This document shows, piece after piece, positions 1 through 12,189 of a stretch of 64,000 nucleotides of DNA (positions are counted from its first letter, which is position 1; the number at the start of each line of letters is the position of its first letter). This stretch comes from Mrakia gelida. Its lineage: Eukaryota > Basidiomycota > Tremellomycetes > Cystofilobasidiales > Mrakiaceae. The notes under the pieces are model-generated. The model was given only the letters and a program-made list of their open reading frames with translations. It was not told the DNA's origin and ran no database searches. Where the stretch lies: contig BRON01000008.1 of assembly GCA_024345305.1 (NCBI GenBank), forward strand, positions 1,728,599-1,792,598, in the 5' to 3' direction. Both the position numbers and the translations under genes were made by a program.

Positions 1-629
1 CCCGAGAAGCTCCTCTTCAGCTCCACCCTCGTCTCCCTCTTCAGCGGACCATCGCCCTCGTCCCTTCGCCACCTCCTCCCCTTCCTCCTTCCAGCCTCCC
101 TCCTCTTCTATCTCTTCCTCTACCCAGGCTTCACCTACTCAACCCCTAACACAACACCCGTCCTCTTCAGCGTCTTCTTATGGCTCCTCATCCTCCCTAT
201 CACCATCACCCTCAACCTCTACGTTACCCTCCCCTTCCTCGTCGACCAAAACGTCCTCCAGCCCTCGCCTTCGCAAGAATGGTTCGAAGCTCGAACGCTC
301 TGCAGCATGGCGGAATGCATAGGGTTTGCCCTAGGAGGCAACTTTGTCCTGTTGGGATGCTTTACCAACGACGAGGATAGCGTCTGGGCTAAGATCTGGC
401 TCTCGCTGATAGCAGTCTCTACATCGGCCCTGCTCTTTGGGAGTGAGTTTTTGATGCGCCATCTACTCCTCCTCTCGAGGCTGCTGAGCCTTTGTGATAC
501 TCCAGCCCTGTTGACTCGCCCTTCCGTCTTCTGTCGTTCATCTATGTTTTATTTGCAGCCCTCCAACGCGGGATCACCTGGGAATCCATGGAGTTGAAGG
601 GGTCCGAGCGGCCGGAAGTTCTCTACTGA
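1..629 (+). CDS. Multi-pass membrane protein, 3' part (5' end outside window)
   Basis: The frame is open from the first base and rich in hydrophobic stretches: about four or five membrane segments separated by short loops. It reaches a GTGAGT donor near 447. An intron ending in a TTTGCAG acceptor near 560 leads to a last exon that keeps frame and stops at TGA 627-629. The C-terminal tail is short and polar. I do not recognise the family. Two other loci (about 23.8-24.0 kb minus and 29.4-29.8 kb plus) have a similar pattern of a Trp-containing loop followed by paired hydrophobic segments and may be relatives. The upstream part lies outside the window, so length and signal sequence are unknown. 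Confidence 0.6.
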
Positions 630-1750
630 TAAACTTGAGGGTATATCACTCTTTCTAAACGACCTCGAGACCCAAGCTGAGCTTCTCGCCTCGCTTTGAG
701 TGAGGGACAAACGCGACGACGTCTTTCTCCTCCTCCCTGATCCATCTGCTCGTCCTGTCTAGCTCGATCGAGGCTACTACTACAAGATCCCCCATCGGAC
801 CCTCCTTGAGGTCGCGTCCCTTTAGCCTTCTATGATCGTGGCGCAAAACCTCTGCTACACCATCCTCATCGACAGGTACCTGGACCGCTCTCATCATCCC
901 ATCTTCCCTCCCACCATCGCTCCATTTGGCTTTTCTGCTTTCTCTCTGGACCCCTCATCGCAGCCGCTTCATCATCAACAAGAGGAGGAGCAGGATCAGC
1001 TTAAGGGACCTAGATTGTTATCATGTACCACTTCCGAAAAAAATGCTCGTCGACGACTGCGAACAGGCAGTGCTCCTTCACGGTATGAAGATCTGGGTGA
1101 TGCGATAGTGCGATGGGTTTTAGGAGGAGGAGGAAGGAAGATGTGGAGGTTTTTGAGGAGGTGGAGGCTTAGGTAGGGGTAGAGGCGTGAGGGTACAGGA
1201 GGTGGTGGGGTTGGCTGATGAGAAGAACAAATCGAAGGAAGGAAGGCGAGGCGAAACGTGAGCTGCCTTTTCTTTCCTCCCTCTCTCCTCTTTTCCTTGC
1301 AAAGACCCCAAATTGATAGCTGAACTTCTTCGAACCTTTCGACTTTCTGGCCGTGGAGCTGCCCGACTCCCCGTTCAACTGGACCATCAGCTTTGCTGCT
1401 TTGTCTCCTTCAGGCTCTCCGTCGTACGTTTTCTCGTTTCGGATCTTGCTTTGTAGATCTTCAGCATCATCTGCAATCCTTACCTTCCTCTACAGTCTTC
1501 TGAGTACCTCCAAGATGGAAGGATGCCTCACCTCCTTGGGTTGTACGTGTTGAAACTTCCGGTCCCCGGAAGTTGGGGTTGTGCAAGTTATTGTATCAAC
1601 TTAAGCTATGAAGATGAAAGGTCTATAGGTCGAAAAAGAAAGAGCGACGTGTAACTACGTGTCACTGCGTGGAAGTGAAACGTGGAGGCGATGAAGAGTA
1701 TTAAGCAAATATAACAGTAATCTCGACGCATCAATCAACATATTCAGCCG
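630..1750. other. No gene supported
   Basis: Only short overlapping open frames with low-complexity composition are present. Splice-like signals occur, but I could not join them into a conserved product. Confidence 0.5.
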
Positions 1751-3125
1751 CTACCGCTTCCCAACCTCAACAGTGAAGACGCGTCTCCAGCGCTTTATGT
1801 CCTGACTCGCTCGCACGAGTCCCTCGATCTCGACCTTCTCCTCTGCCGAACTAGCCACGGATATCATCGTTCCATCCTGCATACCCTCAAAACCGAAGTG
1901 CCTACTCCATTTACCGAACCTGGACAGAATTGAGGCGACCAGGGTGAAGTCGGCTCTTCGTCGATCCAGAGAAGGCTTAGGGAGACCACCTAGGAGGAGA
2001 GGTCCATCCTCCGGCCTGAGGTAAACCAGACCTCCCACAGAAGACATCCTTGAATCCTCGTCCATGCAGAGAGTGGTTGGTGAGGCCTGGACACGCAAAA
2101 GAAAACAGAATTCTCGTCCTGCTTTCCGAGCTACGCGTAGGCGAAGCGAGTAGGGTGTGAGGATCGAGCGAGGAGCGGGGATGGCGAGGGAACGAGAGCG
2201 ACGCGACGAAGAGAAGTCAGGTGCTTATCGAGGAACGAGGACGAGGTATGATCCAAAGGTGATTCAAGATAGAGGTTAGAAAGTGAAAAGCGAGGCGAAC
2301 ATATTTAAGGGAGGCGAAGCGATCAAAGGGAAGAAAGAACAAAAGACTTTGAAGGCTGAAACGATAACAGGGGAAGAGTTATGAACAAAGGGACAAAGGC
2401 AGAACGCGTAGCTGAGAACAAAGGACTAGTAGCGGTGAAAGGGAAGTAGGGGGAAGAAAGGGAAAGAGTAAGGGAGAGTGAAACAAGAAGGAGCTGAAAC
2501 CTGATTCCCTGACATAGGGTGAGTTGAGGAAAGAGGGTGGAGTGGAGGAGAGGGTAGACGAACGAGGTCGAGGGATGGATCCTGACTTTGAGGTGGTCGA
2601 GGGGAAGAGGCTCGGGACCGTCGAGTCTGGAGAAGGAGAGGGAGAGGGCGGAGGGGATCACGGAGGGTGAAGGAGAGCTGAAGTCGAGAACAAGGGTCCG
2701 GATTTGGGAGAGGGAGAGTGGTGAATGACTTTTGAAGGTTTTGGAGTCTGATGGGAGACGCAAGGAGTAAGCTTAGATGCTACAAGGTGACGCGAAGGAA
2801 GAAGGAGACGAGAAGCGTCGAATCGAGTCGAGCTCACTTTCGCTCCCTTCCTCTCGCGGAACAGCCCTTCCAAAGCTCTCACCGACCGGACCGTGACGGT
2901 TCCGTACAGCAGAGGTGACGACGACGTCAAAAAGTCAGACGACACTCTTCCTAAGACGGCGAGAGTTGAAGGATCCGCTTGCTCGAAGACTAGAAGGATG
3001 ACCTCCCATGGCAATCGACGTCGAGGTGGCGAAGAAGGAAGCTGCAAAGGCGAGAGGGGAAGAGGGTGAGGTGTCAGTTGAACTGTTAGATGCGACTTCA
3101 AAATAGATCTACTCACCTCTGGCAT
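1751..3125 (-). pseudogene. F-box-like protein gene, probably broken (F-box locus 1)
   Basis: An ATG at 3125-3123 gives a tiny first exon (MPE) and a GTGAGT donor. After a TTTGCAG acceptor comes an F-box-like segment: LPWEVILLVFEQ, then a Leu/Ser-rich helix and SSPLLYGTVTV. That exon ends in phase 0 at a GTGAGC donor near 2836. The next plausible exon (about 2750-2520) has the family's repeat region with PLPLDHLKV, but lies in a frame that cannot be reached from phase 0. A likely last exon (about 2086-1751) ends at a stop after a basic tail. A dispersed repeat occupies much of 2.23-2.49 kb between these exons. The frame break and the repeat suggest a pseudogene, although an unrecognised splice site could rescue it. 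F-box proteins are substrate adaptors of SCF ubiquitin ligases; no substrate can be inferred. Confidence 0.45.
2230..2490. repeat. Dispersed repeat, relative at about 30.53-30.73 kb
   Basis: The segment shares an ordered series of words with 30.53-30.73 kb: GATTCAAGATAGA, a stretch around TTTAAGGGAGGCGAAGC, GAACAAAG, ACTAGTA and AAGTAG, with substitutions and indels between them. A weaker trace with GTATGATCCAAA lies near 33.69 kb. No terminal repeats or coding capacity were seen. Confidence 0.5.
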
Positions 3126-4625
3126 GCCGTTGACGAAGAGATGTGGGGCTGGTGGAGGTGAGAGACGACCCGAAGGAGGGAAGGAGGAGGGAGGATCGTG
3201 AGCTCGGAGGCGATGGTTCCCTTCTCCTCCCCTCCCCTTCTTAGTGAGTGTGAAGAGCTTACCGAATCGAGCGAGAAACGAGATTGTTTGATATCAGAGC
3301 GACAGGGTAGAAAGAAAGAATAGAAAAGTTGATCCTGACGGTTGAGAGAGCAAAGAAGAGCTAGGGAGAGCTTCGGCGAAAAGGAGGTTTGGACGAGCTC
3401 GTCTCGTTTCGTTCCCGACTGCCGCCCCTGAAAACCTTTATGTTCTCCCACCCACCACTCCCACCAGACCCTCAAGGGATGAGACCTCTGTACCAGTGAG
3501 TGTGCGGATGTCCTTTCTCTTCGAACGAAGGAGCAAGAGGGAAGCGCTACAAAGGCAAGATTCTCTCCCCACCAGTCCACCTTCCCAGTTCGACTTCCAC
3601 CTTCCCAGTTCGACAAACCCTCCCTGGCAGATGATAGAGCCTGGCGAGCATAGGTCTGCGTTTGAGACACTGGTGGAGAGGCAGAGAGGAGAGATGGAAA
3701 CTCAAGGTCATCACAAGACAAGGAAGACGGAGCAACCCTGCCAAAGAGCAGGGACGGAAGGAATATGATCGTCGGCGGAAGAGGGATCACAAAGGGAACG
3801 AACAGGGGGGACAAATAAGGAAAGGAGGGGAGAGGGATGGATAGGCTGGGCTTCGGGGTGAGAAACGAGGTGAGGAAGCAGGGGACGCGGAGCAGGATCC
3901 GGAGAGGTGGAGTGGGTCTCGGAAAGATTGGTGGACGACGGGTTGAACAGAAACTAGAGGCCTGGGTAAGAGAAGGATCAGCAATGGAGAGACGCGAGAC
4001 GTATGGACGGTGGGGAGGTTATGAGTAGCTTGCTTCATGCTTGCTGTCGCTTCGTGACTCCTGTCTCTGTCGCTTTCATTCTATGTTTCCTTCCGCGTCC
4101 TTGTTATTTTTCTGTATCGCTTGCACTTAGAAGCCGCTATGCTTATTCATGTTTTGGGACCAATACATATGATGCTTCGTTTTCCTACCGTATGGTACCT
4201 CCGATTACATGTACTGACGACCGTCTTCGTGCTGCGCTCACCTCACAAGAGAGGGGGATTCGAGGAGTTATAAAACTTCAGGGATGAAGTAAAGTGAGTA
4301 CGGTCACTAAGAGCTACTGTACGAAAACAATGACTAGATGACCTCGGATTAACACTTGAAGAGGATGAGGGGAGTAAGAACTTGGTACGAGGAGTAAATG
4401 AATGTAAGGCATCACGAACAGAGCACGACGCGACAGGGTGCGATCTCCCGTCAGCGCCCCTTTATGTACCTCAAACCACACAGCTCGCTATTCTCCACCT
4501 CATCCCTCGACTGGTCCTGTTAACACTCCCTCACACCTCTTCTCCACTCTCGACTTCCGCCGCCTCCTTCTGCTGACAGAAGAAAGGTTTTTTTTTTAAG
4601 CAAAGCCGACATAGGAACTTTGCCC
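3126..4625. other. No gene supported
   Basis: Purine-rich on the plus strand, with only short overlapping open frames and no consistent splice chain. A 3' untranslated region of the minus-strand F-box gene ending at 4626 probably lies at the right end. Confidence 0.5.
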
Positions 4626-5695
4626 TCAACCGTTCCAACTCACTTTTTTTTCCTCGTGCTGGTTGACAACGTCGAACCGAAGCAGACCCTCCCTCCTCTT
4701 CCGCTCCATAGGAGACATCCCTTCGTCATCCCATACCCGATGGCAATGCGCAAGTACGTGGGATTGTTGCTCCTGATTGTAGACGCGAAGCACGATCTGC
4801 TCGAAGTTTGACAACAATCAGCGAAAGCGAGAACGAAGGAGCGGTAAGACAGACTGCTGAGCTTCGATTTACCTCTTTCACGCAAGGGGTTTCCAGCAGC
4901 GACAACGCTCGTCCATCCGCCGCCATCCAGACAAGATCATCCAAAAGCTCATCGTCGTATAACCAGGCCTCGTCCTCGGCATCGTCACTGAAAGTGTACA
5001 GGATGGTCAACGACCCCACCGCCAAATCCGCAAGGAAAGGGCACACTGCGAGATTTCCCTTGAAGGCTCGGGATCCTTTGAACGTGAGGGACTTGAGGCG
5101 AGTCCAGTTCACCGGGAACAAAGCGACCCCTGGAGCGGTGTCGACTGGCCATACGCCGGAGATCGAGAACACAACGTGCTCAGGGTCGAAAAGGTTGAGA
5201 AGGGACGTGGAGATGGCGTCCGTCCCACCGTCGATGCCGTTCTCGCCGAAGTAGACCGAAAGAGTGTCGAGATGAAGGGGAGTGACGGACCGGTTGGGGA
5301 GGAAAAGAGTGTTCCACTCTGGATCTCCGCCTTGTTCGTGGGTTAGGTTGATGAAGGTGAGGGATCGTGTGCGATGGAGGGATAGGAGAGGGTCTAAGGA
5401 CGGAGAGAAGGGTTTGTGCTGAAAGATAGAGTAAGAATGTACCGGGGTTTAGAAAGACTTCCAGGAGCATTGCCAGAGAGAAAATCGACAGTACCTTGAC
5501 GGAGAAAAGCCGGTCTAGCTGGGAGAAGCCATTGATGGTCATGTCCAGATAAAGGTACGGAGTAGCGAGCTCGAGGAGGGCCAGTGAGCTTTGAGCGCTT
5601 CGTCCGAGGGTTTGAGGGTCGCAAAAGGATAAGATGTTGTCCTTGATCTCGAGTAGGGTGGAGAGGAAAGGTTGATGGTCGAGACGTGGGCTCAT
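4626..5695 (-). CDS. F-box-like protein, complete (F-box locus 2)
   Basis: Three exons join without a frame break: 5695-5495 (ATG start, donor GTACTG), 5418-4873 (acceptor TTTCAG, donor GTAAAT) and 4796-4626 (acceptor GCAG, stop TGA). All junctions are in phase 0 and the product is 305 residues. Residues 14-65 form an F-box-like helical module (LLEIKDNILSFCDPQTL, then LALLELATPYLYLDMTI), followed by leucine-rich segments with a PLHLDTLSVYF-like repeat. It is the best preserved of four such loci in the first 15 kb. By family knowledge it would act as an SCF ubiquitin-ligase adaptor in nucleus or cytosol; its substrate is unknown. The F-box match is by pattern only, so a related helical-repeat protein is possible. 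Confidence 0.72.
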
Positions 5696-8161
5696 CTTGT
5701 TAGTGAGTTCGAAGCTGGATGGTGGTTGGAGCTCAGTCGTGCTCGGAGCGTCCTCGGATGGCCTTTCCTCTTTCCATCGTCAAACAATCGAGATCAGCTG
5801 ACAGGAGACTGGACCAGGAACTCCTCCGCTAGAACCGACCTGATATCTGGATATCACTTTGACCATAACGCCCCCCCCGAAACAACGACTCTGCTACCGG
5901 TCCAAAGGTAGCGGACGAGACGATGGACGAAGGGTCAGTGTGAAGTGCTGAGCTGCAAAGTGACCTTCGCCTTCCAAGGTGAGGTCTGGTCAAACAAAAC
6001 ACGTAAAAAGGCTGCAAACCCATGGATGGCAAATTAGCCTCTATCCGAAAGTGTATCACTTTTGTGATGAAGGCAAGCGAGTCAGTCGCATATCCACGTC
6101 GCGGTATGCTCATCATCTAGTCATCCATCTTTTCCCTCTCAATGCTCACCCAGATCTCGCTTCGTTCGTTCGGGAGACAAAGAGTGTGATCTGAGCATTA
6201 TGTACACCCGTCGCCGTCTCTGAACCGGTTTGATCGTCGAGAAGAAGGAGCGACGCGTGAGCTTCGCGTTCGTCAAAGGAGGGTTGCGGCTAATTGGAGC
6301 GAAGGACGCACATTGATCCCCTTATATAGTATTGCAACCTCAACGATGACAACGATAAATATGCGAACGCGATGATGACAGAGAGGGCCTTCATTTCAGA
6401 AGTCTCTGGACGGAAGAGAGGAAAAAGAAGGTCAACTCGATTCTCCTTCAGAGCTCCCTCGTTTCCAAACTCACCGCCATCCTTGCTGACCATCAAGAAA
6501 CGGTAGACGAAGGGAGCAAAACCTTCTATGCCCATCGCCATTGTCTAGAACTAGAAAGATGTCAGTGAAATTCAGGTTTGAGGAGAGAGACGGAGGAGTT
6601 CGTGAGGAACCGTATTTAGAAACGAACAAAGAAAAAGCGAGCTTTCTGAGCGTTCGCAGGGAGCGTCGTAGAAGCAAAGATCCATTCTGAATATGAGGAG
6701 TCCAATGGGTTGTCAAGCTATTGGGCTGTCATTTTAAGGAACAGCTGAAGGAGCAATGAGAGGAAGGTCAGCGGCATGAGGAAAAAAGAAACGAGATAAT
6801 TTGAGCTCGAACGAACTTGCTTTTCCTGTTGCTAAAGCCCTTGGTGATTGGTAGGAACCTTCAAACTGAGAATTTCCGAGAGATTACAGAGTTTGGCGTG
6901 CCCAGGGGCAAGCGAGGTCGCAGCTAGTAGGGAGGAAGCGAGAGATACGCTGACACACAAGGGAAACGAGGTGGCAGCCGTAAGATCGATCGACTTTTCT
7001 GGCTAACAGATGGTCATCTCCTTTTTATTTGATATCTGGAAGAGAGGAGCTCGAGGTCAGCGCAGTAATTCCAAGTAACTGGGCCGACATCGCTGTGGCC
7101 TGAGGACAGAACAGACTCGAGAGAAAAAGGAAAGAGGAGCGAACGTGGCTTGGAAGAAAAAGGTTGAGTCGAGCTCAAACCGGCCCGGATTCATCGCGAA
7201 GGTCGTCGCAGCAGACAGAGAGACGGTTGTTATCTCTATCTAGCGCGGACACTGATCGCAAAGAAAAAGATCTCAAACGGATCGCGTCGCTCTTTCCTCT
7301 TCCCTCCTCAAGAACCAGACGACGACGACCCTGCTCCCGCTCCTAGATGAGACTTAAGCCAAAACTTTACTTGGTAGCCTCTCAACACATAAGCTCCACT
7401 CTCGTTGCCCCTTGTCCCAGCCCAAGTCCCTGGCGACGCGAGTCCAAAGTCTGGCAGAACAACGTTCGTGTACGAGTCGGCAGTCGCAGGTCAATTCTCG
7501 AGGTTGATGGGGTGGGGAGTCTGAGAATGGTACTGCTGCTGTGGAAGTGGTGGCTGAGAGGAGCATGAGAACGGGCAGTCGCGTCGAGTTGTTTCTAGAA
7601 CATTCCTTCTCTCACTCTCTCTCCTTTCATAGGTTTCTATCTAGCTACGTCATAGAGTAGTCCGTAGCTCTATTTAGCAGGATCTACGACATCAACCCAT
7701 AGGTATATAGCCTCGCGAACCTGGCAGAGAGTTGCTCTTAACTTGAACTGACGAGCATCTCTTTGCAGCGAACTACACCCACCCATCTTCGCTTTCCTCT
7801 CAGATGCATTACACCGAATGAGCTTTAAGTGCAATCAGCGAGGGAGAAGGGAGATATCGTCGTATTACAGTGAGCAGGATTCGGGAGGGTCGTCGCGAGG
7901 GACTTTTATCCTTGTCCATTCCTTTTTCTCTTCCTCTCTCTCACTTCCCCTCCACCGACTAGATGTGACTCACTCACCCTCCCTCTGCTTCCCTCTCTTA
8001 CTTCCCAGGGAAACTAAATGAGCCTGGACCTCGACTGAGCACCCTTGCCCTCTTCGATCTCAAACGGATCTCAAAAGAAATCAAGCTTATCCTCCGCTCC
8101 TTCTCTCTCTCTCTCCACCTCGCTCGACCTCTCACCACCAATACTTTTATCGCCAGATTCC
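5696..8161. other. No gene supported
   Basis: Short open frames on both strands do not join into a plausible product. Pyrimidine tracts and splice-like signals occur between 7.1 and 8.1 kb. The right end is probably the 5' leader of the F-box-like locus starting at 8162. Confidence 0.45.
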
Positions 8162-9158
8162 ATGCGAATCCCTCTTGAAATCCTGCTCGCAATCATCCGA
8201 CGATGCTCTCCTTCCGCCCTCGCCGCCTTCGCACGATGCTCACTTGCCTGTCTCGAGATCATCTCCCCTCTCCTCTACAACTACGTCGTTCTATAAGATT
8301 TACTTTCGCCAACTTTGTTCTTCTCGGCTCCAGTAAGTCAAGCTCTTTTTGGGCGTTCGGGTAGATTCAGAAGCGGGAGTCTGGAAGCAAGGGCAAGGGA
8401 GAGAAGAGATGTCCACCTCACCGACTGCTTCCTTCGTTTTCACCTCACCTACTCTCCCTCTCTCCTTCCTTCTTCCAGAATCACTCCTCTCCATCAGCTC
8501 CTCACCTTCTCCCTTACACATCCCGTGCCCAAACCAAACACCTTCACGTCAAAATACCTCGTCCCAACCCCAAAGAGCCTCCCTTCCCGACTTACAAAAC
8601 TCTTCACATCCCCTCCTTCGGCCCTCTCCTCCTCGACTCCTACTCCAACGTCTACAACAGAGGCGACTTTCAAAAGCACATAAACCCCTCCCTCGTCATC
8701 TTTCCTTCTCAATACGCCACTCCTACACTCCTCGGTCACGTACAATGGACGGGAATGCACGATCATCTCCTTCCGACCGTTTGGGATCGTGCTCGAGACG
8801 TCGTCCTCTTTGGTTCCTTCCCTAACAAGCACGCTTGGCCCATTCCTGCGTCTTGGAGGAGGGAGGAGAGGGATATCAGGGTTACGATGGACATCACGTA
8901 ATAGATAACCCAAAAACGGATCCTAGAAACCCGAACGGGTCGTGTCAGAGGTTGGTGAAGAAGTTTGTTCGGTTGTTGCAGGGGAGGGTGAGAGGGAGGA
9001 TTGGGGTTGGGTCGGAGAAGACGAAAGAGATGTTTGAGATCGCAATGGAGGAGCTGACGGTGAAGCATGGAGGGACGCCGCTCGTAGAGGAGTTGAGGAG
9101 GTTACCGGTGGAGATCTTGGAAGTCGTGAGTGCTGTTTTGATCTCGATCTCGACGTGA
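8162..9158 (+). pseudogene. F-box-like protein gene, frame-interrupted (F-box locus 3)
   Basis: ATG 8162 opens directly into an F-box-like segment (MRIPLEILLAIIRRCSPSAL, then a Cys/Leu helix and SPLLYNYVVL). The frame stops at TAA near 8294, just where relatives continue into a short helix before a donor. A shifted frame keeps that pattern up to a GTAAGT donor near 8333. After a TTCCAG acceptor near 8480 a long open frame carries the middle of the family, with LHVKIPRP and LHIPSFGPLLLDS repeats, to about 8880. A last exon then carries a basic coiled segment to the stop at 9158. The structure fits the intact gene at 4.6-5.7 kb. One small frameshift or a missed splice would explain the break. 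Confidence 0.5.
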
Positions 9159-12100
9159 CTTTCAGATTTGTAGAGCTGACTTTTTTTCCTTCCCTCTCAC
9201 CGTTTCGTTGATATCTAAAAGACGAGATCTGTATTTCGAACGTTATGATGATCAACACTCTTGCTCTCAAATAAGTAAAAGTGCGAAATCTGGAGAGGAC
9301 AAAAGCTTTCGACGCGTCCCTTTGGTGAGATCCGAGCGAGCTTGGGGACGCAAAAGTTACGTTACACTAGGAAAAACCTACGCAAACTCCTCGATGTTCT
9401 CGTGGCACCTCCCTGCTCCCTTCACCTCCGCATGAACCACGGCCAACTTCCCAGGACCGGAAGTTTCAGCAGTAGTCAGCAGGTCAAGTTTCCCATAAGC
9501 ACCTGTCTTTTTCTCTTCGCATCGCTCTCGTTCCCTTGTACATCATGCTCTCGCGCAAGCCTCAACTCGCCCGAAATGCTTCTGGAGCTTCCCTCTTCGA
9601 CTCGTTTGCAAGGCAACCGCTTTTTGCAAGGCAACCGCTTGGGCCCATTAAGATGGACTGACGGAGCAGGCGCAGAGAAGACAGCGAGATGTTGGGTCGA
9701 GAACCCCTCTAGGCATTAGGAGCATTAGAAGGATGAAGGACAGGAAGATGAATCCCCCTTTGTTCCTGTCTTGGCGTAATTCTGAACCAGATTCTTTCCG
9801 TAACAATCAGATTGAAGGGACGGCGGAAGGAGAGGTTGAGAATTCTTTGTTTTCTTAAAGCTGGGAGAAAGAGCTTGAGTCAAAATTCCCGATCGGGTGA
9901 GATGGGAGCAGTGCTGCTGTCTCCAGATGAAGTTCAGACAAATGCCCAGATGAGATTTCAACCCAACGTCTCCTTTATAGATGGGCTTCAATGCTCCTCC
10001 TTCCTCGTCACTCTTTCGCGAGGAGCTGTGCCTCGGGTAAAGAAGAGAAGCTGCATCGATCTCGTATCCATCGACGCGGTCGTTTTTGTCCTCCCTCCTC
10101 CCTCCCCCTCTCCTGCCTTAGCACCCGCGCCCGTGGCAGCTCAGACCGGAAGCCGAGGTCCAACGACTTCCTCTCTCGCTTGTGTGCGCGGCTCTTCGAA
10201 TCCGTTTGATCGTGGTTGTTCTGGGAGACGAGGGGACAAAGAGATGCGTCGAGACTCGGTCAGTTCGTCGCTTCGATTCTTCCTCTCTCGTATTGAGTGG
10301 TAGGAGAGAAGTCTCAAAACAGGACTCCAGTACTCACCAGCGTTGTCGAGTCGAAAGATTTGACGCACAGGAAGCAAGACCAAGGAGCCGTCGCGACGCG
10401 TTTCGAGCAAGGCGGTGTTTCCGATGGCTGGTCTTGACGAGGATAGGTGTGGATCCGAGAGAGTGAGCCTCTCTTCCTCTCAAGCGACGACGCAAAACAT
10501 ACGTCTTTCCCCCTTCGCATCACCAGCCTCTTACCGGAAACCTTCCTCGATCGAGTCCTTTCCAACCGAAGCGTTGCTTTACGAGGAAATCGGTCGAAGC
10601 TTCCCTCGGTGAGCTCTCTCTCTTTAAGGATCTTCCCCTTCTCTCCCTCGCTTCGCTCACCTTCAAAGCCTTGCGCTCTCTTTTTGACACTCCAAAACTC
10701 GTTAGCCAGCTAAGAGTTAAACATCCCATTGTAGAAAACGGAGATCAAGCTCAATTTCCGAGCGCTGTGGTCATGAGAAGGGAGCACGTCGAGAAGGAGG
10801 GGCATGGCTCACGAGAGGGATTCGAGCTCGACGAGGTCACTTTTGGTGAGTTTGCTGAGGCGAGAAGGGCGAATAGTGGATACCAGGGCGTCGTTGGTGG
10901 TGAGAAAGAGGTCTCTGAATGTATCTGGAGGACGTTTGGAGAAGGGGGAAGGAGGGAAGGACGACCGAGCCCTCCTCGAGTCCCTTCGTCCAAAGTTCAG
11001 TTCCAGCCCTCATCGTCCCACTCTATAGGACTTGCTCTTGAGGAGCATGAGCTCCATGATGCTGAGGAAGGGGTGGAGGATGGACTGGGGGGGATAAGCG
11101 TGATTTGACGCCAGGAGGGGAAGGGGAAGACCGAGAGGAGGAGAGCTTCAGGCGAAGGGAAGCTCTCCTCGTTGAAGAGAGTGGGGAGCGAGCTGATGCA
11201 AGGCCACGAGACACCCTTGACTCGTACTGGACTTCCTCGTGACAGTCCGATGGTTCTGTGATGATCCTGTCGAACTTCTGGAGCGAAACGTACATGCAGG
11301 AGAGCAGGAAGGAGGTCGCAAGGAGGGTTGAAGGACCCGCGAATAGTTGAGCTCGACCTCCTCGTGAGTCTTCCTTCCTCCCGCTGTGCTCCGAGAGCCA
11401 GGCGCCTTGATGCTGATTTCACAAGTTTTCTACCTACTCTCCGTATCAGGGTCAGTTCCGCCTCTTGCAGCTCTCAGCGACCATCGAGGTGAGCAGATCT
11501 CGCGCGTCCACTCTCCTGCCTCGTCTCGTCTCGGACGTTTTCCACTGACCCGGATCTATACTTCCTGCTTCTCGCACCGTGGATATGTACAGGTAGATAC
11601 GAGGTTTCGTCTTCCTACCAGTTCATCGTTCCTTCCATCGTCGTTCGTAGCCGATGTTCTGAGGAAACCGACCAAAAGGAAGCGCGAGATGGTTTCTCCG
11701 TCGTTGGATGGTCGTGCGGGGAGGAACCATCGACGAGCTGAACCCCTTCCTGGCCGTCTTCTTCTAGTGTGTGCTCATCTTTCTGCTAGTCCTACCCTCC
11801 TTGGCGATCATTGCGAAGGTTACGCTTTCCAAACGTTCTTTCCCTACTGAGCCTCTCGCGACTCGCCTCGCTTTCTCTTTCTCGGCGTCGCTGACTTTTT
11901 CTTACCCTCCGCCGATTTCAGATCTACTCTTACATCATCCAATCGCGCGTCTGTGACCCCTATCGACTCCGATCTCTTCAGCCCACCCCGTTCGGTCTTC
12001 AACGACCTTCCAAACGTGCATCTTCCCCTCCTCCCTCCCCTCCTTCCGTCCTTCTGAGTCCCACCGTGCCCCATTCGGACTTCCAGGAAACGACCGAGAT

Positions 12101-12189
12101 CTAGGAGTATATAGGATCGGCCCGGATCACTCTTCTTCACCCAACACTCACCTCAACCATCTTTTACAACCCTCCCTTCCCTCCCCTCA
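9159..12189. other. No confident gene; possible decayed coding fragments
   Basis: Around 10.45-11.1 kb (plus) there are long but frame-shifting open stretches. Around 11.45-11.97 kb (plus) short exon-like pieces have good splice signals. One contains a very hydrophobic segment (VLIFLLVLPSLAIIAKV) preceded by an in-frame TAG, which suggests a decayed membrane protein gene. I could not reconstruct a complete product. Confidence 0.35.
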